Assembly (NCBI GenBank): GCA_032718565.1
Contig: JAVGVS010000021.1
Span: forward strand, 2,617,384-2,681,383
DNA: 64,000 nucleotides
Direction of reading: 5' to 3'
From: Distichodus sexfasciatus
Taxonomy: Eukaryota; Chordata; Actinopteri; Characiformes; Distichodontidae
This document shows, in pieces, positions 13,701 through 24,548 of this stretch. The first letter of the stretch is position 1; the number at the start of each line of letters is the position of its first letter. Made by a program: the position numbers and the translations under genes. The notes beneath the pieces were generated by a model. The model did no database searches, was not told the origin of the DNA, and was given only the letters and a program-made list of their open reading frames with translations.

Positions 13701-16579
13701 CCAACATCTATCCATCAGTCACTACACATCATTTGCTACTTTAAATAGTATTTTTTGGCTTATCCAACTGTTTTCTAGTTATTTGTGTGACTGTTAATGT
13801 TTTAATGCCATGTTTTTAAAACAATGATTTGATATTAATCCATTATTGTTGAAAAAAATCATTATTTGCTGATTTTAGAAAAGGTCCAATGAATTCAACA
13901 TATTAAAGTTTGTTTAATGAAGGAGGGTGAGAGAGAAATTGCGATTTTTAGCTAAATTAATTCTAGACCAGAAAATGAGTTTTTTTAAAACAGAAATACA
14001 TAGCAGAATATAAGTTGTACTGCATGTGCATTATGACAAGAACTATATTTAATATATTAAATTTTGACATTGTTTGTCATTTAAGACATATTTTAGAATG
14101 CAAGTGCATTAAAGTATTTCTACAAAAGTCCTTCAGTCTGTGTTAATATTCCCAGATAAATCCAGGCTCTTAGACAGCTGGATCTTGCCCAAACCAGCAG
14201 CCAAGCATCTGTTACAGTTACAAACAACTCTTCTTCTTACACTCCCTAGATATCCCAAATCACCGTAAATATGCTGAGCTTTAGCAGAATTTATATTTGA
14301 ATTTTTTTTCAACACTGTTTACAGGACAGCTGGGTCTACTTTTGGACAGGCAAAGTGAATTTAATTGTTAATGCTTGTTTAATTAAGGCTACACCGTGTT
14401 GAGAACCCAGAATATAATGTGTCCCTTCAGCAAAGTTGTTTTTTATTCATAAATGTTTGTTTATTTATGTATTTATTTATTTGATCTATTCAAATTAAAA
14501 TTCAATTCACACTTATTTTTCAAAATTTCTATTAAGCAATTATCAACTGTTTAGCAAGTGTTTTTGAATTGTTTTTATCTGTGAGTGTGAATGTTACGAG
14601 GAAATCTGTTCTACTCATGTACCTGGTTTTAAGAAGTGTCTAAAAATGTAGTCAGTGTCTTTAAACAAACGAATGCACATTTGACTTTGTTACTAATTAC
14701 TATTAATTACACAAATTGTTTTAAAATACATCATTTCATTTATGTAACAAATGCACTTAAAAACAGAGCATCTGTTGCAGCAAAATTATGTTCCTGTCAG
14801 GTCATGTCTGGATTTAAACCCACATGAAAGCCCTCCTCATCTTTGATGTGGCTTCTTAATGTGCTGTTAATGGCCAGGACATTAGTATACATGAGACGGG
14901 GGTGGGATTGAAATGCAGGTCTTGCCCGGCCTAGGGAAACAGTTTGCTGGAACGGTGCTGAATTGAACTGACAGCTGTGGTGACAGAGGAAGTGAGGGAA
15001 GCTAATCAAATAATGGTGACCATTCTCACCTTGAGCATCTTCCAATAAAATGCCATGCCAGCCTTGTCCTTGCCATATCTCTTTTACACGACAAAAAATT
15101 AGGATGGTTAAGTGACAGAAACAATCATTTCTCAAGTGAGATAATTAGGTAGATCTTAATTGTTGCAGTATGCATGAAAGTGCAGATTCTTTTCATCAAA
15201 ATATGCATCAGTGCTTTCGCTGACAGTGGAGAACTACACACAGTTATGCCTGTAATAACAGTGTACTAATATGACATTAACTTGTGTCTCATGCTTTTAG
15301 CCGAAAGCTACACCTTCGGCAGGAGTCATTATTTCTTAGCAGATTAATCTTTAGATCTCACTTTCAATCTTCCTTGCTTTTTTAAACAAGTTGCCAGATG
15401 ATTGACTTCTAGAAATTACTTAGCCAGGTCATAATCTGTCAGCACAACTCAACTTTGATGTTTGTCTTTGTGCCTCTTTTGAAGCCCCCAAATGGGAAAA
15501 GTTTAAGCCTTAAGCCTATGAGCCTGCTTTTTTAATTCATTAAAGTTCAACATGGCCTCCAGGGAAATCAACAGTGCTGGAGTCCAGCAAGCTTTACCCT
15601 AATGCCTAAAGATCAGCTATGCAACTTTAGGGAAAAAAGAAAAGGTAAAATGGCAAGCTCACTTAAAAATGTACACTTTATTGCAGTTTGGGGGAATCAG
15701 GATCAAATTTGATTATTAATTCCTGTTGCTTTGCCTTCCAGTGTAAGATGGCAAACGTGCTTGGTTTAATTGCAGCCCTTGTGAATTTAGCCTAGACATC
15801 TGGATCCAGAGCTGTTCCACTTTAGAATGTTGCTTAGTTGTTTTTGGCTAGGTCAAATGGCAATGGATTACTCTCAATTTCCCACCTGAATTCATCACTC
15901 TATTAAAGTATTTTAAGTGCACACTCTGGCTACAGTAGGGTTGTTTAAAAGTTGCTGAAGCACAGTTTTAATAACAAGGTTATGAATTTATAAAGAGGCT
16001 AAATTCTGAAGGGAGATTTAAAAATTATAACAAAAAACCTGTCAACAAGTACAGCCTTTTTCTGCACTGGTGGCAGTGTACTATATCTCACTGTGCTTCA
16101 GTAAGAAGCATACATCAGTGAGAATATACATGAGTTATTTATGTTGCACATTCACACTTCTTCCACATTAAAGATGAATATGAGGATAAATCACAGCGTT
16201 TGCATTGCGTTATTAATGCGATTATAAAACAGAGATTTAAAAAAATGTTCTAAAGGACCTAACACTGTTTGTATTAATTGCACTATAGAAAAATGTTCAC
16301 AAAAGCTGACAACAAAAACATTATTAGAAATGTTAAGAATAGTCAATGATGAACAGAACACCAGTCACCTGTACTAAGAAGGTGAGAACCATACTCACTC
16401 CAGGGGTGAAATGCTGATGCTTATCTGCAAGATGCATTTTGCACAAGGAACAGAAAAACGAGTGAAACAAACAAATATAAGAATGAAGATTTAAAGGCAC
16501 AGTGCAAATTGTTGCATGTGTATTTTTGGCTTGGCCATGCATAAGCTCTTTACCTGATCACTGCTGTTTTTCTATTATT
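10777..16579. other. Mostly unique sequence; possible conserved non-coding blocks
   Basis: No gene, SINE or LINE is recognised. Several blocks are unrepetitive and closer to balanced base composition than the rest: about 11040-11480, 12290-12720, 14800-15140 and 15280-15900. They contain homeodomain-core words such as TAATTA near 11500 and have no long open frames. Such blocks are common around vertebrate developmental genes. That reading is inference from appearance only. Confidence 0.35.
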
Positions 16580-17130
16580 GTTTCAGAGATGAAATTAGGC
16601 TTTCTCTTAATTTGGATAACTCTGCCATTGTCTCAGGTAACCTTTGGCAAACTTTGGCATGACTCTTCATGACCTTGTGGACTTTAGCAGGCTTTTTGTC
16701 AGTAACAACTAGTCTGTGCTTTTTAATGCTTTACTTCTCAAATTCTGTCAATCCATCTGTCAACTTCTGGCCAACATCTATTGTCATCCTCTTTTCCATT
16801 TGCCTTCAGTTTTCCCCAGCATCAGGGTCTTCTCCATGGTGCCTGTCTTCTCATTATATGGTAAAAGTACATGAGTTTTTGTCTAACAACCAAACCTCTC
16901 AGTGAGTAAACTGGTTGTATTTCTTCAAGTATCGATCAGTTTGATCTTCACACTGTGCAAGGAACTCCCAACTGTCTTCTCCAGAACCAAATCTCAAAAG
17001 TGTCAATTCTTTTTGTTATCTTTTACTGAAAGCCTATCTCTCACATCCATACATCAAGACAGGAATATATCACTGCTTTCAACAGAAAGATATTGGCTGG
17101 CAGTGTAAGGTCTCTGCTTTAAATTTTCTT
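16580..17130 (-). pseudogene. RTE/BovB-like LINE 3' remnant
   Basis: On the plus strand this stretch carries words I recognise from the inverted 3' part of BovB-type RTE retrotransposons. In order these are CCCCAGCATCAGGGTCTTCTCC at about 16815-16836, TTTGATCTTCACACTG (16939-16954), GTCTTCTCCAGAACC (16974-16988), GTCAATTCTTTTTG (17000-17013), TCTCACATCCATACAT (17038-17053) and a closing GTAAGGTCTCTGCTTT. The element therefore runs on the minus strand. It is broken by stops and indels: the two plus-strand frames that span it, at 16669 and 16902, are antisense and not real proteins. No endonuclease or catalytic RT motif is preserved. The call rests on nucleotide resemblance to the ruminant and reptile family. 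Confidence 0.65.
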
Positions 17131-19590
17131 ACCTTGTATTAACTAAAAGGTTAAAGGAAATCTCAAGATTGCTGTCATAGCCTTTATTTGTAATTAGTAT
17201 TTTGGTTACTGGTTAAGTTCTGTTAAAAGCTTTTAGATTTGTGATTGAGTTATAAAAGCATTTTGCAATAATACATTTGAAAAATGGTTTATAGATTGTT
17301 TTAAAATTGTTGGTTTGCTAAATGTTTAGTATGGGCAGCATGTCTAATGTCTGCTTACTATATGTGGATAATGGGTACCTGGGTTACTGAAATTATGAAA
17401 TAAACATGTAATAGGAACTGAAAATGGTAACAAAAACAAAACAAAAAACAAACAGAGAAGCTTGTAGAATTGTTTGCATTAACCATTATTTAGAAAGAAG
17501 CTGAGAAATTAATATTGCATTATTTACCTGAAATTATATTAATTTCTCTGCTTGTTTCAAATGCCGTAAATATGCAATAAAATAACAAATTTCAGTGTAC
17601 TAGAACATTTCTCTATGTTACTTTTACAGATAAATTACATAGAACTCCATTAAGTCCATCTTCATATTTTAAAGTGTTTCCCAGCATGGATTCACACACA
17701 TATCCTGTGTTTTCTTTGACAGAACGCTTAAATTAGCCATTAAAACTGGAAGAATTTCCACATTTTCTTGATATGTTGGTTTTGTGACATTTGGTGTTAA
17801 AGCGAGAAATATGCTTCTGAATGAAAAGATTGGGGTGGGGGCATGTTTTAGTGCCACATCTTGATTTTGCTCCCATTTCAAGCCAAAAGTATACATGAAA
17901 GAGACAGTGATTAGACAGCCAAAAATTTTATTACATTCTCTAAGTAACAGTGATACAAGTTAAATAATTATACTGCTTGGATTCTGTAGTAAGTCCCTGC
18001 ATCATTCATTCCTTTAGTTAATGAGAAATTTTGTTTATAGAATATTTTAAATTTGATATTGTAAACCAGTGTATTGCACTGTTTGGAAATACTAAAATGT
18101 GAGAGCATAAGTTTAGAAAAATCAGACTTCAGGACAATAGACTAGTTAAAGATCCCAATCAGTTGTTGATTTCATCCTCTTAAATTAAAAGAGGTACATA
18201 TCAATGGCTATGGCTTATATAACATACACAGTTAAAATGAGTAGCTTCAAAATCAAATCTGTATTTTAATATTGCAATCAGTGTTAAAGACAGAATGTAA
18301 ATGTGAATGTAAATGCCAATATGTTTTGCCAAATTGTGGTCCAAAGTTAATTTTCCCTGCTTCTACATAGCACGTCATTTCTAACATATCTACCACATTT
18401 TTTATATTCGGATGATTAAATTAGGGCTCATCAACTTTATTCGCTGCACAGGACCAGACATTATGAGAAGGATTTGTTCATGAATAGAAAATACCTTTTT
18501 GCCACTTATCTCTAATGTCCTTGAATCAAGACTTTTTATCCTTTTTGACACTGAAAACAGTCATCCAGCCACCTCTTGGCTTGCTGTTATTCTATTCTAA
18601 CTCGCTGCTAATTAATTTGGTTTTCTGATTTTTGCCCTTGTTTAAAAATGATGTATTTATGCAAAAAAAAAAAAAAAAAAGTGCACCAGCCACATAAGAC
18701 ATCATACTATCTTTTACACAAGGCAGAAATCAGTAGTTGTCTTTACCTTTATCTGTGTTAGCATTTACAAAGGGATTGTTGGTTTAATTTGAAAAAATGC
18801 ATGTTGTGCACATAAGATTGCTGATCGCTGATATCTCAACAGACCATTTAGACTTAAAGGGCCCTGGTCAAACTGTAAAGTGACTAATAATGAATGAAAG
18901 CTAATGACACTGCTTCTTTCAATTGAGTGACGGCTAATGTGACTGTCAGAAAAAGAAATCATGTAATGCACTGATTGCATACCGTCATCCTTACTCACTG
19001 TTTGCCACATACAGATTTTAAGTTTCTCTTAAAGCAGCGACAGAGGTCAGAACCTGTGTATAAAGGTTAAATACGTATTTCTTTTATTGGTGCAACTGGA
19101 ATGCTAACCATTTGAGTATCCACAACCTACTGAGCTGGAAAACTGAATCTGACACACTCATTTCTCTCTAATCGAGCCTAAAGGTGATCAATAAGACGAC
19201 AGACACCAGCATCCGTATTGTTTTCCTTGTGAGAGTGCAGGAATGTTCTTTGTGTTCTCCATCAGGTACAGAGGTGTGGAAGAATGTGGCCAGTTCCTTA
19301 ACTGCTTAAAGATGTTGATTTAATAGGATCAGGACCAACTGTTGATGAGACGAGTTGGAAAATGAACTCTTTTTTGATGCTGGCTTAAGCTGAAGACTGA
19401 GAGCACATTATGAATTAAATGGTACTTCATACTCACAATGTACAAAGGATGTGGCACATCAGAAACTGTCATACCAGCATGGTTAGTGTACGAAATAGTC
19501 TCCAGTCAAGAACAAATAATCACTCACTTTTTTCACTTTCACTTACTGTTATTCAGGTTGGAGAGAGGATTAGGGCAGTCCCACATCATA
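17131..19590. other. AT-rich DNA without a recognised gene
   Basis: No family is recognised. It includes a poly(A) run at 18663-18680. The segment 18760-19020 is unrepetitive and could be conserved non-coding DNA. A short CACTCACTTTTTTCACTTTCACTT-like tail near 19530-19552 resembles the end of the family A SINE but no body precedes it. Confidence 0.45.
18663..18680. repeat. Poly(A) run
   Basis: Eighteen consecutive A residues with no recognisable retroposon upstream. Confidence 0.9.
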
Positions 19591-19597
19591 TGACAAT

Positions 19598-20004
19598 TGT
19601 GAGAGCCCGGCCCAGACCCAGGGAGGAGCCCGCCTCAGCCTTCAGCTCCAGATCTTTGCAACAACCTCAACTCACCAGATCTACGTCACCAGAGTATTAG
19701 CCTATCATAGATAATTTACCGGTATTTAAAGACCCTTAGTTACAACAGTTCTTTGCGAAGTATTGTTATGCCTAGAGCTACATACCGAGCGTTCCTTTTG
19801 TTTGCCTGTTTCCGTTTTGACCCCTGCTTTCTGTGTTCGGATAACCCCCCTGCTTCTGGTGATTCGGATTTGGTTGCTCCGCGGACTGTGTTTTTTGGTT
19901 TTGAACTGTGCTATAATAAATCCTCGGTTTTTATTCAAATTGATCCTGTGCCTGCGACCTGGTTTTATCAACTCTGCGTTTGGGTTCACCTGCCTGCCAT
20001 TACA
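19598..20004 (+). mobile_element. Solo LTR, copy 1, with perfect 5-bp target duplication
   Basis: The 407-bp unit begins TGTGAGAGCC and ends CATTACA. It is flanked by ACAAT on both sides (19593-19597 and 20005-20009), an exact 5-bp target-site duplication. A TATA-like TATTTAAA lies at 19723-19730 and an AATAAA polyadenylation signal at 19915-19920, the expected order for an LTR. A second copy of the same family lies at 61029-61439 in reverse. No internal region, primer-binding site or polypurine tract is adjacent, so this is a solo LTR left by recombination between the two LTRs of a full element. The TGT/ACA ends, 5-bp duplication and GC-rich GGGTTCACCTGCCTGCC end suggest a Ty3/Gypsy-type element. 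The 104- and 106-aa frames inside are chance frames. Confidence 0.9.
19723..19730 (+). promoter_or_regulatory. TATA-like box of the solo LTR
   Basis: TATTTAAA lies about 125 bases into the LTR. At the matching place in the second copy (minus strand, 61303-61310) the sequence is TATATAAG, which supports this as the LTR promoter core. Confidence 0.6.
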
Positions 20005-20366
20005 ACAATGTGCCTTTGGAAACACAATTACCTATCATGTACTGTTTGGTATTTTTCTCCAAAATAACACACTGAGTACATGATTTAAAAACAATGGAAA
20101 TCGAAATTTCAATAAAATACATAGGTTTTGAGTTTTCTTACACATACAATACCAATAACGGCACTTAAGTTAGTAGCGAAATGGTTCCCTGTCTGAAAAG
20201 AAAGCGGTCCGCGAGCGTAGAGTGGAAATACTGAATGCCTCGCAGTGCGACTCCGCCCATTGCGCCCTCCCGTCTCCTTCCTCCCAGGGATCTGTGAGGA
20301 AAAAACGGCGGGGCAGAGTTGTTGAGCAGTAGGAGATTGACGAGCGCTCGCTGGCTCAACGCCCGC

Positions 20367-20880
20367 ATGCCTCGCCATCCCCACCAAGAAGGGTTTCGCC
20401 CGTCCTCTTCACCCAGCCCGATCAGCGTCCCTCCGCGGCTGCGAGCAACATGATCTCATTTGGGGGAAGCGATCGTGCCATCGGGCGCTCGATGTCCAGC
20501 TTGGTGGTGTTGGAGCGCCACCTTTGGCTCACACTGACGGAGATGAAGGAGGCAGACAAGGTCCCCTTCTTGGACGCTCCAGTGTCAGCGGGCAGCCTGT
20601 TCGGACCGGCTGTGGAGGGTTTGGCAGAGCGTTTTACGGAGGCTCAGAAATCATCTCAAGCAATGCGGCACTTTCTCCCAAAACACCCCATCACCTCGTC
20701 TGCAGTTAGTCACCCCAAGCCTGCACCAACTCAGCAGCCCGCCATGCCAGCACCAGCCGCTCCTGAACCACGGCCTAGGGAGTGACAGGAAAGAGGACGT
20801 TCTCACTCAGCGAGATGTTTCCCTTTCCCTAAGCGCCAGGGACCCCGGCCCAAGATCGCCATGGATCCGGTGACTCGGAA
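20367..20880 (+). pseudogene. DIRS Gag-like ORF, broken
   Basis: The clearest part is the frame 20450-20785 (111 aa). It contains MISFGGSDRAIGRS and RHLWLTLTEMKEAD followed by a small-residue stretch and GPAVEGLAERFTEAQKSSQA, which match the conserved region of fish DIRS Gag-like proteins. An ATG at 20367 opens a proline- and serine-rich leader in a different phase that stops at 20450, so a frameshift separates leader and body. After the TGA at 20783-20785 the same frame continues with an arginine-rich tail up to about 20890 (RGRSHSARCFPFPKRQGPR), consistent with the C-terminal basic region, so that stop is probably a mutation. The role of this protein is assumed to be capsid-like or RNA-binding. 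Confidence 0.7.
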
Positions 20881-20973
20881 GTCCTCCTGAACAACCAGGC
20901 AGGAAGAGGAGCAGCCCGAGTCTCGCTACGGCCGGACCACCCCGCACCCCGTGTCATCAGGCATCCAACCGCT

Positions 20974-22955
20974 GTGATAGCGGACATAATAAAACACACA
21001 CTTTTTCAAAAAAAGAGCAAATTTCCTCTTCCGCCTACCACAGACATCCTGCCTTCAGGCAGCCAATCTGTAGACTGGATCCATCCTCTGACCGCATGGG
21101 CCGAGGCCTGGCAGGCCATCCCCGGGGTGTCAGAATGGGTGATGGCTACAATAGAATGAGGTTACTCACTCCAATTCGCTCGCAGACCCCCCTGCTTTCG
21201 TGGGGTGGTCCCTACTACAGTGCGCGGTGAGAATGCTCCAGTTCTACGCGCAGAAGTGGTGAATATGCTGGAAAAGGGAGCCATAGAGACTGTTCCTCCA
21301 GCTCAGAGCGAGTCGGGCTTTTACAGTTGCTACTTCCCCGTCCCCAAAAAAGATGGTGGTCTGCGACCTATCCTAGATCTCAGACTCCTGAATCGCACCC
21401 TAGTAAGATGGTTGTTCAGGATGGTCACATTGAAACAGATCCTCACGCAAGTATGCCCAGGGGACTGGTTCATGTCTCTGGATCTGAAAGACGCTTACTT
21501 TCACATTCAGATTGCTCCCCATCACAGGAGATTCTTGAGATTCGCTTTCAAGGGGGTGGCATACCAGTACAAGGTCCTACCATTTGGTTTATCCCTGGCT
21601 CCCCGCACCTTTACGCGATGCATGGATGCAGCTCTCTCCCCTCTGCGACAGATGGGAATCCGCATCCTCAACTACCTCGACGACTGGCTCATTCTGGCCC
21701 AGTCAGAGGCAGTTTCTATATCGCACAGGACCATTCTCCTCGGCCACTTGGATTGCCTGGGGCTCAGGGTCAATGTTGCCAAGAGCATTCTGTCTCCCAG
21801 CCAACGGGTATCGTTTCTGGGGATAGTTATCGACTCTGCGCGCATGACGGCAAACGTCTCGGCGGAGCGAGCCAGGACAATTCGGAGCCGTGCGGCCTCC
21901 TTAGTGGAAGGGACCTTGCACCCACTCAAGGCCTTTCAGAAAATGATGGGCCTTATGGCAGCGGCTTCACCAGTTCTCAAGTTGGGTCTGCTTCACATGT
22001 GACGCATCCAGTTCTGGCTGAAGCGGAGGGTTCCGTTCGCGGCATGGCACCGCGGTCGCCATTGCATAACGGTATTTTGGGCCTGTGTTTCAGCCCTGAG
22101 TCATTGGAGGGACCCTCTCTGGTTAAAGCGAAGGGTGCTCTTAGCGCACAGAAGGAAGGTTGTCACGACAGATGCTTCCAAGGGTTGGGGAGTGCTGTGC
22201 GATGGCAAACTGGCCTTCGGCCTCTGGTCCGAGAAAGAGTCAGGACTGCACATCAACTGCTTAGAGATGCTAGCAGTGTGCCATGCCTCCAAATTCTTCC
22301 TGCTGGACATAAGGGAACACCATGTGCTGATACGCTCAGACAGCAGGTCCGTGGTGTCATATGTGAATCACCAGGGTGACATCGTCTTGAAGCGCCTCTA
22401 CAAGCTAGCCAAACGCCTTCTGGCATTTGGGGCCAGACCAACCTGCGCTCACTGAAGGCGATGCATGTGCTAGGCAAACTGAACCAAGGAGCAGACATGT
22501 TATCAAGGGACAACAGCTCCTCAGAGGAGTGGATGCTCCACCCACTCTCAGTTCAGGGAATTTGGGAATTCTTTGGCAGGGCTCGAGTAAATCTCTTTGC
22601 CTCCGAAGGCAACTCTCACTGCCCACTCTACTTCACGAGAAGCACGGATGCCCTGGCCCACGAATGGCCAGACCTCCTACTTAATGCGTTCCCTCCAGTC
22701 GCTCTGCTACCACAGGTACTCAGACGAGTCAGGGAATGCCGACACAAGCTTCTCCTGGTAGCCCCCTTCTGGAAGAACCAGCCGTGGGTGTCAGATTTAT
22801 TCCAGCTGCTCGAAGCAGCCCCGTGGCCCATTCCCTTGAGACGGGACCGCCTCTCTCAAGCGAACAGCTCGCTGTGGCATCCACGGCCCGAGTTATGGGC
22901 CCTGCATGTATGGCCGCTCAACAGAAGCCTCTGGACCTCCCAGAGCGTGTCTTAA
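20974..22955 (+). pseudogene. DIRS reverse transcriptase-RNase H, broken
   Basis: The longest open piece (21205-22002) contains the RT palm: SLDLKDAYFH at residues 91-100 supplies motif A and YLDDWL at 157-162 supplies the catalytic YxDD. VLPFGLSLAPRTFTR lies between them. The same frame extends upstream to 20974 across a TGA at 21157-21159 and downstream across a TGA at 22000-22002; both fit CGA-to-TGA decay of an arginine codon. RNase H follows with TDASKGWG (D at 22171), the CLEML glutamate, and IRSDSRSVVSYVNHQG. A one-base loss near 22428 shifts the phase. The protein resumes at 22461 with LGKLNQGADMLSR, which holds the last RNase H aspartate, and runs to 22955. Confidence 0.88.
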
Positions 22956-23444
22956 ACACTATAGCCGAAGCTAGAGCTCCATCCACTAGGTGTCTCTATG
23001 CTTTGAAATGGTCCCTGTTCTCGGCTTGGTGTCAAGACATCAGTGGTCCTTTCCTTCCTGCAGAAGATGCTGGATAAGCAGCATTCTCCTTCGACCATCA
23101 AGGTTTATGCTTTGGCCATAGTGGCTTTTTACGGCCCTATTGCTGGTTGCTCGGTCGGCAGGAACAGGGTGGTAATACAGTTTTTACGAGGCGCCAGGAG
23201 GTTGATCCCCCCGCATCCTTGTACAGTTCCCTCTTGGGACTTGTCTACCATACTGAGAGCCCTAAAGGGGCCCCCATTTGAACCCCTGCACTCCACCAGA
23301 CACATTGCCTCTTCCTGGGCATGGTCCAGTGGGGTATCCATCTCTGAGATTTGTGCGGTGGCCGGGTGGTCCTCGCCATCCACATTTATCAGGTTTTACA
23401 ACCTGGATGTCCCCGCTCTGCAGACCAGAGTCCTCTCTGCTTAG
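22895..23444 (+). pseudogene. DIRS tyrosine recombinase with internal deletion
   Basis: The N-terminal part is in the frame ending at 23077 (IAEARAPSTRCLYALKWSLF); a frameshift or small deletion near 23040 moves it to the frame 23043-23444, which has FLQKMLDKQHSPSTIKVYA, the usual SAM-like DNA-binding region. At about 23286 the sequence jumps from GPPFEPL directly to HSTRHIASSWAW. The central catalytic region with the first catalytic arginine and the lysine is missing. The HxxR box (H at 23289) and the final tyrosine in RFYNLDV (Y at about 23397) remain, and the junction is in frame. The 5' end overlaps the RT-RNase H frame by about 60 bases, as in other DIRS elements. It cannot be active. 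Confidence 0.85.
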
Positions 23445-23480
23445 TCAGAGTTTTTCCCATACAGCGTCTTATGATGCAGT

Positions 23481-23527
23481 ACTCGTTCCCATATCTCAGG
23501 GAACCGAGGTTACAAAAGTAACCGAGT
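23481..23527. repeat. Nested inverted words at the DIRS right end
   Basis: ACTCG at 23481-23485 pairs with CGAGT at 23523-23527. GTTCCC (23485-23490) pairs with GGGAAC (23499-23504), and GGTTAC (23508-23513) pairs with GTAACC (23518-23523) across an AAAA loop. The GAACCGAGGTTAC wording is typical of fish DIRS ends. The family A SINE begins directly after it. Confidence 0.7.
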
Positions 23528-23767
23528 ATGTTAGGGAGTTGTCCGCAAAGGTCGCTGGTTCGAATCCCGCACTGGTAAAAGTACCACTGAGGTACTCATG
23601 AGCAAGGTATCGTCCTCAAGGACTGCTCCCCAGGCACTGCCCATGTCAGCTGCCCACATAGATGGGTTAAATGCAGAGGTCACATTTCTTTGTGGTGCAC
23701 TGTGTGCTATGCTGCACTGTGGTGTGTTTACAATGACAAGTAATCACTCACCTTTACTTTCACTTCA
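23528..23767 (+). mobile_element. tRNA-derived SINE, family A, copy 2
   Basis: It keeps a perfect B box, GGTTCGAATCC (about 23557-23567), then GGTACTCATGAGCAAGGTA, AAATGCAGAGGTCAC and GTTTACAATGACAAGTAATC, with a CACTCACCTTTACTTTCACTT tail. The 5' head is shortened, so the A box is missing or altered. It abuts the end of the DIRS element, suggesting insertion at or recombination with that end. Confidence 0.82.
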
Positions 23768-24212
23768 ACAAGTTTAGCATGTTATGATGTAGTTGACTCT
23801 CTGAAACACCACCTACATTAAGAATTCAAACCTAGGAATTTTGTATACATCTGAAATGTCACAGTATTTTTAAATGAAAGATTTTAGCAAAATATTGATG
23901 AACATGGTCTTGCTTTATCAGGTCCTTAGGGGAGACAGCAAGTGGAGGCAGCTGGAAGTTTAGGCAAACTGTGGGTGAAACGTTTGGAGAAAAACTGCAG
24001 CTCCGCATTCCAACCATATTGACTCTTTCTGAACCCAAGGGCAGTGAACTAAAATTACATTAGAAACATGTACAAAACAGTTTTGTTTTTTAGAACAATA
24101 TTGGAGTTGTTTGCCAATGCTGAGCTGTTTTGAGTTTATCTGATTAAACAGGTGTTTTCAATGCATGAGCTGCCATTCTTTCAGTTTATGGACAGAATCA
24201 AAATACTGAAAA
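23768..24212. other. No gene recognised
   Basis: AT-rich spacer between two SINEs of different families; nothing identifiable. Confidence 0.5.
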
Positions 24213-24548
24213 AAATATGATTATTATGATTATCTGAACCGCTTAATCCCTTTTGGGGGTCACAGGGACAACTACGGGCGCAAGGCAGGGACCAGCCCTG
24301 GGCAGGCGCCAAACCCACACCACAGGGCACACACACACTCACACGATCAAACTCTCACTCACACGTTACCGGGCCAATTTAGAGTCAACAATTAACCTAT
24401 ATTGCATGCTATTGGACTGTGGGAGGAAACCACAGTACCTGGAGAAAACCTACTTGAACACGGGGAGAGCATGCAAACTCCACACAGAAAGGCCCTACAG
24501 CCAACCTGGGGTTCAAACCCAGGACCTTTTCGCTGTGAGGTGTAACCA
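24213..24548 (-). mobile_element. tRNA-derived SINE, family B, copy 1
   Basis: Read on the minus strand, it has GGTCCTGGGTTTGAACCCC (B box), GTGTGGAGTTTGCATGCTC, TTTCCTCCCACAGTCCAA, TTGACTCTAAATTGGCC and CAAAAGGGATTAAGCGGTTC. The tRNA-like head is truncated or decayed beyond the B box. The frames 24253 and 24409 across it are not genes. Other copies lie at about 26.4, 31.3, 37.6 and 55.4 kb. Confidence 0.8.

Larger units (their letters stand above)
20150..23527 (+). mobile_element. Degenerate DIRS-type retrotransposon
   Basis: This GC-rich block stands out from its AT-rich surroundings. It encodes, in order, a Gag-like protein, a reverse transcriptase with RNase H, and a tyrosine recombinase whose start overlaps the end of the RT-RNase H frame in another phase. 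This is the diagnostic layout of DIRS elements, which integrate through a recombinase in place of a DDE integrase. The right end has nested inverted words (23481-23527), typical of DIRS terminal and internal complementary repeats. I could not identify the matching left repeat, so the left limit is approximate. All three genes are broken: at least two in-frame stops, two frameshifts and one large deletion. Confidence 0.85.

Noticed and set aside
15299..15322. Small hairpin GCCGAA...TTCGGC
   Set aside because: A six-base stem is too short to support an RNA gene or microRNA call.
19753..20083. Three overlapping frames with similar length near 19.8 kb
   Set aside because: They lie inside a solo LTR and appear in both LTR copies through homology, without any coding role.
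21327..22379. 350-aa open frame in another phase over the DIRS RT
   Set aside because: The true RT-RNase H reading with YLDD and DAS motifs is in a different frame; this one is a shadow.
22895..23444. Prophage or integron integrase
   Set aside because: The recombinase follows a DIRS-type RT-RNase H with overlapping frames, so it belongs to a eukaryotic retrotransposon.
23528..23600. Possible tRNA gene because of GGTTCGAATCC
   Set aside because: There is no full cloverleaf; the box belongs to a SINE also found at three other sites.
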